64,000 nucleotides of DNA from Acinetobacter amyesii (lineage in GTDB: Bacteria > Pseudomonadota > Gammaproteobacteria > Pseudomonadales > Moraxellaceae). The stretch spans positions 186,001 through 250,000 of the forward strand of contig NZ_MVKX01000005.1 of assembly GCF_002018365.1 (NCBI RefSeq), written 5' to 3'. The position numbers were made by a program, and so were the translations under genes. The notes under the pieces were generated by a model. That model was not told the DNA's origin and searched no databases. It saw nothing but the letters and a program-made list of their open reading frames with translations. Within the stretch, counting starts at the first letter, position 1. Each line of letters begins with the position of its first letter. Shown one piece after another: positions 1 to 9,648 of this stretch.

Positions 1-560
1 ATTTTTAAAAAGAAATTTTCAGCCATTGGACAAGAGCCAACCTTTGGCTTATTAGCCAGTGCTTGCACTTCAACGATTTGGTTTTCAGTTGACGATTTTG
101 GCAAAATCAGATCTTCAATCAAGTTACAAATAAGCTTACTTTCTTCCAAATTTGCATGTTGCTGAATTTGACGCAAACTTTTTTGAAGTTGTAATTCTTT
201 CTGTAAAACGTCGTAAAAGTCTGTAGATTGTTTCAATTGCTGAATATTTTGATTTAAATTTTGGTTTAAATCTAGATGACGCCAACCTGACAAATCTAAA
301 TGATAAGCACGACTATGATCTAAAATTTTGCGTAAACCATGCGTGTCATATTGTTCAAAAAGTTTGAGATCTTGAAATTCATGTGATGCACGCGGCACAT
401 TAATATATTCAGCTAACACACGTGTGGCTTGAGTATATCCACAGCCACGTCGTTCGGTTTGATGTGAGTAATGCTCATTCAGCATTTCTGTCAATTTTTC
501 TGACAATGGATATGCATGTTCATGAAAGAGCCGAACAACTTCATGCGTAGTAGCAATCAT
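1..560 (-). CDS. Unknown protein, N-terminal part (cut by window edge)
   Basis: An open frame runs from an ATG at 560 off the left edge of the window, giving about 186 residues without a stop. I do not recognise the family. The visible part is mostly hydrophilic and predicted helical, rich in Leu, Gln, His and Glu, with a Gln/Leu-rich stretch around residues 95-145 that could be coiled coil. There is no signal peptide or membrane segment near the start. It reads in the same direction as the thioesterase, tmk, mltG and pabC genes upstream of it, but a gap of about 190 bases separates it from them, so it may have its own promoter. No function is assigned. Confidence 0.6.
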   Translation of the reverse strand, partial: MIATTHEVVRLFHEHAYPLSEKLTEMLNEHYSHQTERRGCGYTQATRVLAEYINVPRASHEFQDLKLFEQYDTHGLRKILDHSRAYHLDLSGWRHLDLNQNLNQNIQQLKQSTDFYDVLQKELQLQKSLRQIQQHANLEESKLICNLIEDLILPKSSTENQIVEVQALANKPKVGSCPMAENFFLK

Positions 561-750
561 ATATTTAACCAAGCAAATCTGTGGTTCAATTATAGATTTA
601 AAACCGTATTTGCAACTCAACTGATTTCAACTAAGTTTTTGAAATTATGTAAATAAAAATACACTAAGTTGCAATTTCGCCAACCAATACACAATTTAAT
701 CAGACCGAGTGCGACAATTTAATCCAATGCATCAACTGCATATTTTCAGT

Positions 751-1185
751 TCAATGTCGCTTTGGTGGAATCGAATAACTCCCAGTTATATGTGCAACAG
801 GCTCATCCACACCTGCTGAATACACCAACACTTCACCATAAATTATACTTTTGCCCACTTTCAGCAATCGACACTCGCCTATTAAGTCTTTATTGGCTTC
901 TGGTTTTCTTAAAAAATTAATATTCATATTGGTCGTGACCGCAAGTCCCACGATCCCAATCTCCCCCAATATAGCCACATATAGCGCAAAATCAGCCAAA
1001 GTCATCATGGTTGGGCCAGAAATCGTATTACCCGGTCTTAGATCTTGTTCTGTGACATGCCAAATTAAGGTCGCGGTTTGCTGTCCAACTTCTTTAATCG
1101 TGCAATTTTTTAAACTTGGGGCAAATTCACATTGTAAAAAATCAATAATCGCCTGCTTTCGATGCGGCATAAAAAAATCATCCAT
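751..1185 (-). CDS. PaaI-type hotdog-fold thioesterase
   Basis: A 144-residue protein of single hotdog-domain size. The central segment GNTISGPTMMTLADFALY (about residues 52-69) matches the helix and active-site region of PaaI/YbaW-like acyl-CoA thioesterases, where a Gly-Pro and an acidic residue line the catalytic pocket. The following strand, with TTNMNINFLRKP, is also typical of the fold. Family members hydrolyse short or aromatic acyl-CoA thioesters in the cytoplasm; the substrate here cannot be read from sequence. It follows tmk on the same strand with a 54-base gap, so co-transcription with pabC-mltG-tmk is possible. Confidence 0.8.
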   Translation of the reverse strand: MDDFFMPHRKQAIIDFLQCEFAPSLKNCTIKEVGQQTATLIWHVTEQDLRPGNTISGPTMMTLADFALYVAILGEIGIVGLAVTTNMNINFLRKPEANKDLIGECRLLKVGKSIIYGEVLVYSAGVDEPVAHITGSYSIPPKRH

Positions 1186-1239
1186 AACTTATGCTATGAA
1201 TGATTTTTAAATCAAATACCTAAAGATTACTATGGCATT

Positions 1240-1845
1240 TTAGATCTGTTGCAAATGCAATAATGCCTGTTGAAAAACCTGTTCAGGTGTTTGCGTCGCA
1301 TCGAGGCGCTTCATGCGTGCAGGCTCATTTTCATGAATTTCAGCAAAACCTGAACGCACTTTCTCAAAGAACGTTGCTTTCTCTTGCTCAAATCGATCCA
1401 AAGCGCCACGTTCACGCGCACGTAACATCCCCGTTTCAATCGGTGCATCTAACCAAAAGGTAATATCTGGCATACGCGCCACAAAACCGTCATTTAAAAC
1501 TTTCAGTTTTTCTCGATCCAAACCACGACCTGCACACTGATATGCAAAACTCGAATCTGTAAAACGGTCACATAGAACAATTTTATCTGCAGCTAACGCC
1601 GGCAGAATCACGGCTTCTAAATGCTGCGCACGTGCCGCATACATCAGCAATAACTCAGTGTCATTACTCATGGTTTCTTCATGGTTCACCGAAAGTAACA
1701 ATGAGCGAATTTGCTCTGCCATAGGTGTGCCACCCGGCTCACGGGTTAACACCACATCTTTTGCTAAGTGTTGGAAATGCTCATGTAGTTTACGAATTAA
1801 CGTGGTTTTACCCACACCTTCCGTGCCTTCAAAACTAATAAACAT
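1240..1845 (-). CDS. tmk: Thymidylate kinase
   Basis: Phosphorylates dTMP to dTDP in the cytoplasm, an essential step of dTTP synthesis. The 201-residue protein has the P-loop GTEGVGKT near residues 7-14, the TREPGGT dTMP-binding motif near 34-40, and the DRFTDSSFAYQ segment characteristic of the family. An ATG at 1845 is chosen over the GTG at 1851 because the strong ribosome-binding site GAGGAG (1851-1856) would overlap the GTG but lies five bases from the ATG. That site also overlaps the mltG stop codon, so translation of the two genes is probably coupled. The order pabC-mltG-tmk is common in gammaproteobacteria. Confidence 0.97.
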   Translation of the reverse strand: MFISFEGTEGVGKTTLIRKLHEHFQHLAKDVVLTREPGGTPMAEQIRSLLLSVNHEETMSNDTELLLMYAARAQHLEAVILPALAADKIVLCDRFTDSSFAYQCAGRGLDREKLKVLNDGFVARMPDITFWLDAPIETGMLRARERGALDRFEQEKATFFEKVRSGFAEIHENEPARMKRLDATQTPEQVFQQALLHLQQI

Positions 1846-1854
1846 GCTCACTCC

Positions 1855-2907
1855 TCAATTTTTCGCACGAATTACCGATAAATACTCTTGTACCGCTCGG
1901 TTATGGTCTGACAAATTACTGCTAAATTTATGACCACCGTTACCTGTAGCCACGAAATAGATGTTATTTGACGCATCTGGATGCATCGCGGCTTCAATAG
2001 CTTTTTGACTCGGCAAAGCAATCGGTGTAGGCGGTAAGCCGTTGATTGTATAAGTGTTATATGCAGTAGGTGCACGTAAATCTTGGCGAGTGATATTGCC
2101 TTGGTATTTATCGCCCATGCCATAAATAACCGTAGGATCCGTTTGTAAACGCATGCCTTGCTGTAAACGACGGACAAAAACCCCTGATACTTGCTCTAAC
2201 TCACGATCAAGACTGGTTTCTTTTTCAATAATCGACGCCATAATCAAGGCTTCATATTTATCTTTATACGGTAAATTTTGAGCTCGATTATTCCAAGCTT
2301 GATCTAAGGCTTTGATTTGTCGGTTATACAAATCCTTCAAAATTTTTCGATCAGACTCGCCTTTTGCAAAGAAATATGTATTCGGTGCAAATAAGCCTTC
2401 AGGGTGCGAATACGGAATACCAAGTTCTTTTAAGATTTGTGCATACGGTAAATGACTGATGTCATGTGTCACCAAAGGGTCATTTTTTAACGCGTCTATC
2501 AGTTGCTTAAATGTCGTCCCTTCGATCACTAAAATTCGATTCATTTGCGCATTTTCAGAGTTAGAAATCAGTTTCATGACTTCACGTACGCTCATGCCTT
2601 CATGGATTTCATATACACCCGCTTTCAGGGTGTCATTGATCATGAACTTTTGGTACAGCTTCAAAATAATAGGAAAATGAACTTGTTTCTCTTTGGCCAG
2701 TCGGTCAATAAATCCTGAATAGGTATCCCCTGCACCAATCGCCAACATCTGCTTTTTGCCTTCCACAGGATAGGCTTTAAATAAGCTCGACCACAGTAAG
2801 ATCGCCACAAGTACAACGATACCAAGTAGCACAACCAAACATGCTTTAAATGGAAAACCTGCTTTGGCAGATTTTTTCTTATTTGTTTTTTTAGACGCGG
2901 TGGACAT
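1855..2907 (-). CDS. mltG: Endolytic murein transglycosylase MltG
   Basis: A YceG-family protein of 350 residues that cleaves nascent glycan strands and so acts as a terminator of peptidoglycan synthesis at the inner membrane. A Lys-rich N terminus is followed by one hydrophobic membrane anchor (about residues 22-45) and a periplasmic region. The segment ASIIEKETSLDRE contains the conserved catalytic glutamate, and the segments GMRLQTDPTVIYG and YNTYTINGLPPTPI are hallmark family blocks. The start follows the pabC stop by a single base. Length and motifs are those of an intact gene. Confidence 0.96.
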   Translation of the reverse strand: MSTASKKTNKKKSAKAGFPFKACLVVLLGIVVLVAILLWSSLFKAYPVEGKKQMLAIGAGDTYSGFIDRLAKEKQVHFPIILKLYQKFMINDTLKAGVYEIHEGMSVREVMKLISNSENAQMNRILVIEGTTFKQLIDALKNDPLVTHDISHLPYAQILKELGIPYSHPEGLFAPNTYFFAKGESDRKILKDLYNRQIKALDQAWNNRAQNLPYKDKYEALIMASIIEKETSLDRELEQVSGVFVRRLQQGMRLQTDPTVIYGMGDKYQGNITRQDLRAPTAYNTYTINGLPPTPIALPSQKAIEAAMHPDASNNIYFVATGNGGHKFSSNLSDHNRAVQEYLSVIRAKN

Positions 2908-2908
2908 A

Positions 2909-3718
2909 TTAACGAATCTGACTTAATTGAAGTGTTCGGAAAAGTTCAATACAAGCTTGAACATCTAACTCAACTCCATTCAGAGTTGATGCAATTTTCA
3001 TGGGACTTAAGGCATTGCAGAAAAAAACACTCTGAAAATGCGTAATTTCATCCATATTGACGTGACGTTGAGTACATGGAATCTGATGCTGCTGCATCCG
3101 TTTTAAAATTTCTGCACGCATGACACCATGCACGCCATTATAACGAAGTTCGGGCGTAATCCATCCTTCATTTGTACGAATAAAACAATTACTGCTCACA
3201 CCTTCGACAACTGTACCTTGCACATCCGTCACCAAAGCTTCCCCCCATGGGGTTTGATCCAACTCTGCTTTAAGCATGACTTGTTCTAATCGATTTAAGG
3301 ACTTCAAGCCCACCAAACTTGGCATGGTTAACCCAATGGCTTGATGTAATACACCACTTTCGACAGTTTCGTACTCAAAATCTGCAACAGCTTTGGGGTA
3401 ATAAAACACCCAAATATCTGCTGGATGCTCAGGCAAACTATAGCCACGCTGACCGATACCACGACTCAACACAATTTTTAAAGTGCCATTAACGACATCT
3501 TGTTTACGTAACAATTTTAGAGTGTCTTCAATAAGGCTTAAATCTGCATTTAGCTTTAATCGCTCATTACTCAGTTTTAATCGTGCAATATGCAAAGCTA
3601 AAAGTTCTATTTGTCCTTGGCGAATACGTGCCGTGCTAAAACAGCCATCGCCATAGTGAAAGGCTCGATCAAGTAAATCAACTTGTTCTATTTGCTGCGC
3701 ATTTTTAAAACACTGCAT
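2909..3718 (-). CDS. pabC: Aminodeoxychorismate lyase
   Basis: A class IV aminotransferase-fold PLP enzyme of 269 residues that releases pyruvate from 4-amino-4-deoxychorismate to give p-aminobenzoate for folate synthesis. The PLP-binding lysine is predicted at Lys139 in GLKSLNRLEQVMLK, matching the equivalent block of E. coli PabC, and VVEGVSSNCF is the conserved phosphate-binding region of the fold. The early DRAFHYGDGCF block also fits. It is the first gene of the pabC-mltG-tmk run. Branched-chain aminotransferases share the fold, but the short length and the gene order favour PabC. Confidence 0.93.
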   Translation of the reverse strand: MQCFKNAQQIEQVDLLDRAFHYGDGCFSTARIRQGQIELLALHIARLKLSNERLKLNADLSLIEDTLKLLRKQDVVNGTLKIVLSRGIGQRGYSLPEHPADIWVFYYPKAVADFEYETVESGVLHQAIGLTMPSLVGLKSLNRLEQVMLKAELDQTPWGEALVTDVQGTVVEGVSSNCFIRTNEGWITPELRYNGVHGVMRAEILKRMQQHQIPCTQRHVNMDEITHFQSVFFCNALSPMKIASTLNGVELDVQACIELFRTLQLSQIR

Positions 3719-3778
3719 ACGTCGTCATCCCAATTACATCACTTTATTTTAAAAAATAATCGTTCAGCATATATTTCT

Positions 3779-3840
3779 TTTTTGTTCATATTAAATTCTT
3801 TTTTAATTATTTTTTCTGCATAAAAACTACAGATATTCTT
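3779..3840 (+). promoter_or_regulatory. Upstream regulatory region of first sulfate-binding gene (copy A)
   Basis: A stretch of about 60 bases closely resembles 4961-5022, upstream of the second sulfate-binding gene. Both copies contain the core TTTTTAATTATTTTTT, then TGCATAAA, then a -10-like TATTCT (3834-3839 here), and lie 40-41 bases before the start codon. There is no good -35 hexamer, which fits an activator-dependent promoter. CysB is the obvious candidate because cysB lies in the same block; that link is inference. Confidence 0.55.
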
Positions 3841-3879
3841 GCCTCATCCAACAAAACATGTATAAAAATTGAGGACAAC

Positions 3880-4887
3880 ATGAATCTATCTAAATTAAAA
3901 CTTGGGGTTTTGGCTGCATTCATTTCTGCCACAGCATTCAGTGCATCTGCCAAAGATTTCTTAAATGTGTCATATGATCCAACCCGTGAATTGTATGACA
4001 ACTTCAATAAAGACTTTAGTGTTTACTGGAAAAAAACCACAGGCCAAGACATTAACTTTAAACAATCTCATGGTGGATCAGGCAAACAGGCTCGTGCTGT
4101 TATTGATGGTCTAGATGCCGATGTCGTCACTTTGGCCTTGGCTGCAGATATTGATGAAATTGCTGCACGTGGTTTAGTTGCAAAAGACTGGCAAAAGAAA
4201 TTCCCACAAAACTCAACACCATACACATCAACCATTGTGTTCTTAGTGCATAAAGGCAACCCGAAAGGCATCAAAGACTGGGGCGATTTAATTAAACCGG
4301 GTGTAGACATTATTACCCCGAACCCAAAAACATCGGGCGGTGCACGTTGGAACTATCTTGCAGCGTGGGCTTGGGCCAAACATCAAGCAGGTGGCAACGA
4401 TACAAAAGCCCAAGAATTTGTCCGTCAAATTTATAAACAAACCAAAGTCCTCGACTCAGGCGCACGTGGTGCAACAACTACATTTGCTGAACGTGGTATT
4501 GGCGACGTGTTATTGGCTTGGGAAAATGAAGCACATTTGGCAGTTCGTGAACAGCCGGGTAAGTTTGAGATTGTGACCCCTTCACTTTCTATCTTGGCCG
4601 AGCCGCCTGTTGCGATTGTAGAAAAAAATGCCAAGAAAGATGGCAATGAAAATTTAGCCAAAGCGTATTTAAATTATCTGTACTCACCTGCAGGTCAAAC
4701 CATTGCAGCACAGAACTATTATCGTCCACGCAATGCTGCGGTATTGGCAAAATATAAATCCGTCTTTAAACCTTTAAAATTAGTGACTATTGATAAAGAG
4801 TTTGGTGGTTGGAGCAAAGTGCAGAAAAAACATTTTGAAAATGGTGGCGTCTTTGACCAAATCGTGAAGACTAATAATTCCAAATAA
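3880..4887 (+). CDS. Sulfate ABC transporter substrate-binding protein (copy A)
   Basis: A periplasmic sulfate (or thiosulfate) binding protein of 335 residues, Sbp/CysP family. The first 24 residues form a signal peptide ending ASA, and the mature protein begins [14 protein letters not shown], the signature start of the family. The segments [13 protein letters not shown] and [16 protein letters not shown] are the conserved ligand-binding loops. It delivers sulfate to CysT/CysW/CysA encoded downstream. Copy B follows 176 bases later and is very similar over its whole length. A hairpin terminator lies directly behind this gene, so the two copies are probably separate transcripts. Sbp and CysP cannot be told apart reliably here. 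Confidence 0.95.
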   Translation: MNLSKLKLGVLAAFISATAFSASAKDFLNVSYDPTRELYDNFNKDFSVYWKKTTGQDINFKQSHGGSGKQARAVIDGLDADVVTLALAADIDEIAARGLVAKDWQKKFPQNSTPYTSTIVFLVHKGNPKGIKDWGDLIKPGVDIITPNPKTSGGARWNYLAAWAWAKHQAGGNDTKAQEFVRQIYKQTKVLDSGARGATTTFAERGIGDVLLAWENEAHLAVREQPGKFEIVTPSLSILAEPPVAIVEKNAKKDGNENLAKAYLNYLYSPAGQTIAAQNYYRPRNAAVLAKYKSVFKPLKLVTIDKEFGGWSKVQKKHFENGGVFDQIVKTNNSK

Positions 4888-4902
4888 TGCTTTAAATACA
4901 GA

Positions 4903-4940
4903 AAAGCATCTTCCTTTCGCATAAGGTCGATGCTTTTTTT
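4903..4940 (+). terminator. Rho-independent terminator after sulfate-binding copy A
   Basis: The arms AAGCATC and GATGCTT form a stem around an 18-base loop and are followed by a run of eight T. It sits 16 bases past the stop codon. Confidence 0.75.
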
Positions 4941-4960
4941 TCGTAGACACACCTGTTATC

Positions 4961-5022
4961 TTTTTTATTCATATAAAATTCATTTTTAATTATTTTTTAT
5001 GCATAAAGATTGGCGCTATTCT
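4961..5022 (+). promoter_or_regulatory. Upstream regulatory region of second sulfate-binding gene (copy B)
   Basis: Near-duplicate of 3779-3840, sharing the TTTTTAATTATTTTTT core, TGCATAAA and TATTCT at 5017-5022. The start codon follows 41 bases after the -10-like box. The conservation of this non-coding stretch between paralogues suggests either a recent tandem duplication or a retained activator site, probably for CysB (inference). Confidence 0.55.
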
Positions 5023-5063
5023 TCCCCCATGTTACAGACAAAGTAAAAATTATTGAGGTTCAC

Positions 5064-6077
5064 ATGAGTATTTCCGCAAAATTAAAATTGGGTGTTCTTG
5101 CTGCAGTCATCTCGACGGTTTCTTTTAGCGCAGCTGCAAAAGACTTCTTAAACGTATCTTACGACCCAACGCGTGAACTCTATGAAAGTGTGAATAAAGA
5201 CTTCAGTAAATATTGGGAAAGCCGTACAGGTCAAAAAATTAATTTTAAACAATCTCACGGTGGTTCAGGTAAACAAGCGCGTGCAGTCATTGATGGCTTA
5301 GATGCCGATGTGGTGACTTTAGCACTTGCAGCGGATATTGATGTGATTGCAGAAAAAGCCAAACTTTTACCTGCAGATTGGCAAAAAAAACTTCCACAAA
5401 ACTCAACGCCATATACCTCAACCATTGTGTTCTTAGTCCGTAAAGGCAACCCAAAAGCAATTAAAGATTGGGGAGATCTAGTTAAACCAGGCGTAGGTAT
5501 TATTACCCCAAACCCGAAAACCTCAGGCGGTGCGCGTTGGAACTATTTAGCTGCATGGGCTTGGGCAAAACATCAAGCGGGTGGTAATGATACAACGGCT
5601 CAAGAATTTGTCCGTAAGATTTATAAAAACACGAAAGTACTCGATTCAGGCGCACGTGGTTCGACTACAACCTTTGCTGAACGTGGTATTGGTGATGTAT
5701 TACTGGCTTGGGAAAATGAAGCACATTTAGCGATTCGTGAACAACCGGGTAAGTTTGAAATTGTGACTCCTTCACTTTCAATTTTAGCTGAGCCACCTGT
5801 TGCTGTTCTTGAAAAAAATGCGGAGAAAAAAGGCAATCTTTATTTAGCCAAAGGTTATTTAAACTTCCTTTATTCACCACGTGGTCAGCAAATCGCAGCT
5901 CAGAACTTTTACCGTCCACGTAACCCTACAACACTTGCACAATACGCGTCATTCTTTAAGCCACTTAAACTCGTAACCATTGATAAAGAATTTGGTGGTT
6001 GGGATAAAGTCCAAAAAGCACACTTTGAAAATGGCGGCGTGTTTGACCAAATCGTTAAAGCCAACAACGGAAAATAA
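5064..6077 (+). CDS. Sulfate ABC transporter substrate-binding protein (copy B)
   Basis: A second Sbp/CysP-family periplasmic protein, 337 residues from the ATG at 5064. That start is chosen because a GAGG site lies seven bases upstream and the product then begins with a normal signal peptide (about 25 residues, ending AAA before [14 protein letters not shown]); an in-frame ATG at 5010 would put a hydrophilic extension in front of it. The ligand loops are the same as in copy A. Most differences from copy A are at the signal peptide, around residues 90-105 and near the C terminus. The pair may differ in affinity or in preference for sulfate versus thiosulfate, which sequence cannot settle. Confidence 0.95.
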   Translation: MSISAKLKLGVLAAVISTVSFSAAAKDFLNVSYDPTRELYESVNKDFSKYWESRTGQKINFKQSHGGSGKQARAVIDGLDADVVTLALAADIDVIAEKAKLLPADWQKKLPQNSTPYTSTIVFLVRKGNPKAIKDWGDLVKPGVGIITPNPKTSGGARWNYLAAWAWAKHQAGGNDTTAQEFVRKIYKNTKVLDSGARGSTTTFAERGIGDVLLAWENEAHLAIREQPGKFEIVTPSLSILAEPPVAVLEKNAEKKGNLYLAKGYLNFLYSPRGQQIAAQNFYRPRNPTTLAQYASFFKPLKLVTIDKEFGGWDKVQKAHFENGGVFDQIVKANNGK

Positions 6078-6110
6078 AACCAGTCATTGGCTGAATCAGG
6101 AGAACTTGAC

Positions 6111-6716
6111 ATGACACATACAGTAATTGTCCCGGGTGTAGGCGGTAGTGAACACGCACATTGGCAATCTTGGTTACAACGTCAGCTCATGTCTAGCTCT
6201 CGTGTTCAGCAAAAAGATTGGAATCACCCTGTACTAAAAGACTGGATTAAACAATTTGTTCAAACCGTACGACCTTTACAGGGTGAAATTCAAATTGTAG
6301 CGCATAGCTTTGGTTGTTTAACCACGGTGGCAGCATTGGCATTGCATCCAGAACTCAATAAAAAAATCAAAAATTTAGTTTTGGTTGCGCCAGCCAATCC
6401 AGCACGCTTTGGAGAAAACGGCTTTGCACGCGACAGTACAACGGATTACAAAGCATTTTTTCATCAGCTGAGTATTCGTGTGCCGACAACGATGTTGATT
6501 AGTGAAAATGATCCTTGGCTTGGCTTTGAAGATGCAAAACAACTTGCAGATGCTTGGAAGCTCTACCCTGTGAATATGGGTGCTGTAGGACACATTAATG
6601 TTGCATCAGGTTTTGGACCGTTTCCTGAAATTTTCAATTACTTAATTTCAGAAAACCACATGAAACATATCAGCTTTACTGATGAAAACAAGTATTTATT
6701 TCAATTTGCTTTTTAA
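6111..6716 (+). CDS. RBBP9/YdeN-type serine alpha/beta hydrolase
   Basis: A 201-residue protein of the small RBBP9/YdeN hydrolase family. It begins with the core VIVPGVGGSEHAHWQSWL block, and the nucleophile is the serine of AHSFGC (a GxSxG-type elbow at about residues 71-76). The candidate acid and histidine lie in SENDPWLGF and GAVGHINVASGFG. The start at 6111 is preceded by AGGAG. It lies 33 bases behind sulfate-binding copy B and 85 bases before cysT, so it is probably carried in the sulfate transcript. No role in sulfur metabolism is established for the family, and the natural substrate is unknown. Confidence 0.85.
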   Translation: MTHTVIVPGVGGSEHAHWQSWLQRQLMSSSRVQQKDWNHPVLKDWIKQFVQTVRPLQGEIQIVAHSFGCLTTVAALALHPELNKKIKNLVLVAPANPARFGENGFARDSTTDYKAFFHQLSIRVPTTMLISENDPWLGFEDAKQLADAWKLYPVNMGAVGHINVASGFGPFPEIFNYLISENHMKHISFTDENKYLFQFAF

Positions 6717-6801
6717 GCACTGAGCTTTAAGCTTGTCGCAAAATCATTTATTTAATTTTGCTGACCTTTTAAGTCAGCTTTTCTCATTTTGAGGAGTCAT
6801 C

Positions 6802-7635
6802 ATGTCGCAGCGATCCCGAGTGCTGCCAGGATTTGGTCTTTCTCTAGGCTTTACCCTAGCGTATTTATCCTTAATTGTGCTCATTCCCCTTTCGGCCGTA
6901 TTTATTAAATCTTTAGGTATCGGTTGGGATGGACTATGGGAGATTTTAAGCTCAGAACGTATTTTAAAATCGTTACAACTGAGTTTTAGTGCCGCCATTA
7001 TTGCTGCGTTAGTTAATGTGGTTTTTGGTTTGCTTTTAGCATGGTGTTTGGTTCGTTATACCTTCCCGGGTAAACGTATTGTCGATGCATTGGTTGATTT
7101 ACCTTTTGCATTGCCAACTGCTGTTGCGGGTATTGCATTAACTTCGTTATATGCACCTACCGGTTGGATCGGTCAGTACCTTGAACCTATTGGCATTAAA
7201 GTCGCATATACCCCGATCGGTATTACCTTGGCCCTCATCTTTATTGGTATTCCGTTTGTGGTTCGTACTGTACAGCCTGTACTGAGCGACCTAGAGACTG
7301 AACTTGAAGAAGCAGCTTCAGCATTGGGTGCAAATCGCTTTCAGATCGTGACCAAAGTGATCTTACCTATTCTATTTCCTGCGCTGTTAACAGGTTTTGC
7401 TTTGGCCTTTGCACGCGGTGTGGGTGAATATGGTTCGGTGATTTTTATCGCAGGTAATCAACCCTTCAAAACTGAAATTGCCCCATTGATGATCATCTCT
7501 CGTCTTGAGGAATATGATTATGCAGGTGCTACCACGATTGCAGTTGTGATGCTGGTGATTTCTTTTGCCATTTTATTCTTAATTAACTTGGTTCAAGCAT
7601 GGGCGAGTCGCCGTACAGGGAGAACTGCACGATGA
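6802..7635 (+). CDS. cysT: Sulfate ABC transporter permease CysT
   Basis: One of two inner-membrane permeases of the CysTWA sulfate/thiosulfate importer; 277 residues with about six membrane segments. The cytoplasmic EAA loop that docks on the ATPase is seen as [20 protein letters not shown], and [11 protein letters not shown] is a typical CysT block. A GAGG site precedes the ATG. The stop codon overlaps the cysW start in an ATGA, indicating translational coupling. The gene is also known as cysU. Confidence 0.96.
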   Translation: MSQRSRVLPGFGLSLGFTLAYLSLIVLIPLSAVFIKSLGIGWDGLWEILSSERILKSLQLSFSAAIIAALVNVVFGLLLAWCLVRYTFPGKRIVDALVDLPFALPTAVAGIALTSLYAPTGWIGQYLEPIGIKVAYTPIGITLALIFIGIPFVVRTVQPVLSDLETELEEAASALGANRFQIVTKVILPILFPALLTGFALAFARGVGEYGSVIFIAGNQPFKTEIAPLMIISRLEEYDYAGATTIAVVMLVISFAILFLINLVQAWASRRTGRTAR

Positions 7636-8519
7636 ATACGAACAGTAATGCGCTTGCGGAAAAATTACAGTCGCGTGATGCAACGCGTGAACCGACATGG
7701 GTTCGTTATACCCTGATCATCATTGCTTTAATTTTCTTCTTAAGCTGCCTGATTCTGCCATTGGTTTTGGTTTTCGTTGAAGCCTTTAAACAAGGTGTTG
7801 GCGTTTACTTCCAAGCACTGGTTCATCCAGATACATTATCAGCAGTGAAACTGACATTACTAACAGCTGTGATTGCCGTACCGCTAAACGTGGTCTTTGG
7901 TGTAGCTGCGGCATGGTGTGTTGCCAAGTTTAATTTCCGTGGTAAATCAATTTTAACCACGATTATTGATATGCCATTTTCAGTCTCTCCAGTCATTGCA
8001 GGTTTAATGTTGGTATTGATTTTTGGTACTCAAGGTTGGTTAGGCGGCTGGCTGATGGATAACGACATCAAAATTTTATATGCCGTTCCAGCCATTGTCC
8101 TTGCGACTGTATTTATTACCGTTCCTTTTGTGGCACGTGAGCTGATTCCGTTAATGGAAGCTCAAGGGACTGAGGAAGAAGAAGCAGCTATCGTATTGGG
8201 TGCTTCAGGCTGGCAGACCTTTTGGAAAGTGACACTTCCAAATATCAAATGGGGCTTAATCTACGGCGTGATTCTCTGTAATGCACGTGCAATGGGTGAG
8301 TTTGGTGCAGTTTCTGTGGTTTCAGGTCACATTCGCGGCGAAACCAACACCTTACCGCTACACGTAGAAATCCTCTATAACGAATATACCTTTAGTGCTG
8401 CTTTTGCTGTGTCTTCACTATTAGCGCTCTTGGCGATTGTGACCCTGATTTTAAAAACATGGGTTGAACTACGTCAGGAACGACAAGACAAGCGTAAAGA
8501 AGATTCACAAGTTTCTTAA
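7632..8519 (+). CDS. cysW: Sulfate ABC transporter permease CysW
   Basis: Second permease of the sulfate importer, 295 residues from the ATG at 7632 that overlaps the cysT stop. A start further upstream (7599) would only read into cysT. The EAA loop appears as [20 protein letters not shown], and the block [19 protein letters not shown] is diagnostic of CysW. About six membrane helices are visible, with a hydrophilic, charged C-terminal tail. It pairs with CysT to form the channel powered by CysA. Confidence 0.96.
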   Translation: MNTNSNALAEKLQSRDATREPTWVRYTLIIIALIFFLSCLILPLVLVFVEAFKQGVGVYFQALVHPDTLSAVKLTLLTAVIAVPLNVVFGVAAAWCVAKFNFRGKSILTTIIDMPFSVSPVIAGLMLVLIFGTQGWLGGWLMDNDIKILYAVPAIVLATVFITVPFVARELIPLMEAQGTEEEEAAIVLGASGWQTFWKVTLPNIKWGLIYGVILCNARAMGEFGAVSVVSGHIRGETNTLPLHVEILYNEYTFSAAFAVSSLLALLAIVTLILKTWVELRQERQDKRKEDSQVS

Positions 8520-8530
8520 GGAATGACCTC

Positions 8531-9592
8531 ATGAGTATTCAAGTAAAAAATATTGAAAAACACTTTGGTGCATTCCATGCACTTAAAAATATCTCTTTAG
8601 ATTTCCCAGATGGTCAGCTCGTTGCGCTGCTTGGCCCATCAGGCTGTGGTAAAACTACCCTGCTACGTATCATTGCAGGTCTCGAATCTGCCGATGGCGG
8701 CCAAGTGATTTTAGAAGGTGAAGATGCCACTAAAGTTCATGTCCGTGAACGTGAAGTTGGTTTTGTATTCCAGCATTATGCACTGTTCCGCCACATGACC
8801 GTATTTGACAACATTGCTTTTGGTTTACGCGTACGCCCACGTGCAACACGTCCATCAGAAGCGGAAATCAAAAAACGGGTTACTCGTTTGCTTGATCTTG
8901 TTCAGCTTGGTTTCTTGGCTGACCGTTACCCTGCTCAGCTTTCAGGTGGTCAACGTCAACGTATTGCACTAGCACGTGCATTAGCGGTTGAGCCGCGTGT
9001 GTTATTACTGGATGAGCCTTTTGGTGCATTGGATGCCAAAGTTCGTAAAGAATTACGCCGTTGGTTACGTACCTTGCATGACGAACTCCACATCACCTCT
9101 ATTTTCGTGACCCATGACCAAGAAGAAGCGCTTGAAGTGGCCGATCAAATCATTGTGATGAACAAAGGTAACGTAGAACAGATTGGCTCGCCACGTGAAG
9201 TTTATGAAAAACCTGCAACACCGTTTGTATTTGACTTTTTAGGTCAAGCCAACCGTTTTGAAGGTCAAAATAGTAATGGCCTCATTCAAATTGGTGAAGA
9301 CCGAATTTTGTTGCCACAAAACGCCAATGCGCCGCAAGGAAATGTCATTGCCTTTGCCCGTCCGGATGAACTACGCATTCATGCACAGCCGCAAGAAAAT
9401 GCCATCCAAGCGACTTTTGTACGTGAGCTTTGGATTGCAGGTAAAGTGATTGCTGAATTGCATGACCGTCAGGGCAATCTGATTGAAATTTCATTAACGG
9501 CAGATGAAGCGAAAGCGCATCAATTCCGCCCAAATCAAACGGTATGGTTAAGTGCAACGAACTTGCATTTATTTGAAAACCAAGTTGCATAA
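8531..9592 (+). CDS. cysA: Sulfate/thiosulfate import ATPase CysA
   Basis: ATP-binding subunit of the sulfate importer, 353 residues, peripheral on the inner membrane. Walker A GPSGCGKT is at residues 35-42, the Q-loop QHYALF near 81, the signature LSGGQ at 137-141, Walker B VLLLDEP at 157-163, and the switch His in VTHDQEEAL. The C-terminal third, with [10 protein letters not shown], is the TOBE-like domain normal for CysA. It begins 11 bases after cysW with a modest ribosome-binding site (AAGGAATG). All the parts of a working transporter are present in this block. Confidence 0.97.
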   Translation: MSIQVKNIEKHFGAFHALKNISLDFPDGQLVALLGPSGCGKTTLLRIIAGLESADGGQVILEGEDATKVHVREREVGFVFQHYALFRHMTVFDNIAFGLRVRPRATRPSEAEIKKRVTRLLDLVQLGFLADRYPAQLSGGQRQRIALARALAVEPRVLLLDEPFGALDAKVRKELRRWLRTLHDELHITSIFVTHDQEEALEVADQIIVMNKGNVEQIGSPREVYEKPATPFVFDFLGQANRFEGQNSNGLIQIGEDRILLPQNANAPQGNVIAFARPDELRIHAQPQENAIQATFVRELWIAGKVIAELHDRQGNLIEISLTADEAKAHQFRPNQTVWLSATNLHLFENQVA

Positions 9593-9599
9593 AACAAAA

Positions 9600-9632
9600 A
9601 AGTTGGGGCCGTCACAAGCCCCACTTGCTTTT
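9600..9632 (+). terminator. Hairpin terminator after cysA
   Basis: AAGTTGGGGC and GCCCC-ACTT pair around a CGTCACAA loop, with one bulge, followed by a T-rich tract. It falls between cysA and cysB, so cysB may be transcribed partly by itself. Confidence 0.6.
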
Positions 9633-9648
9633 AAGGTAAAATAAAATT

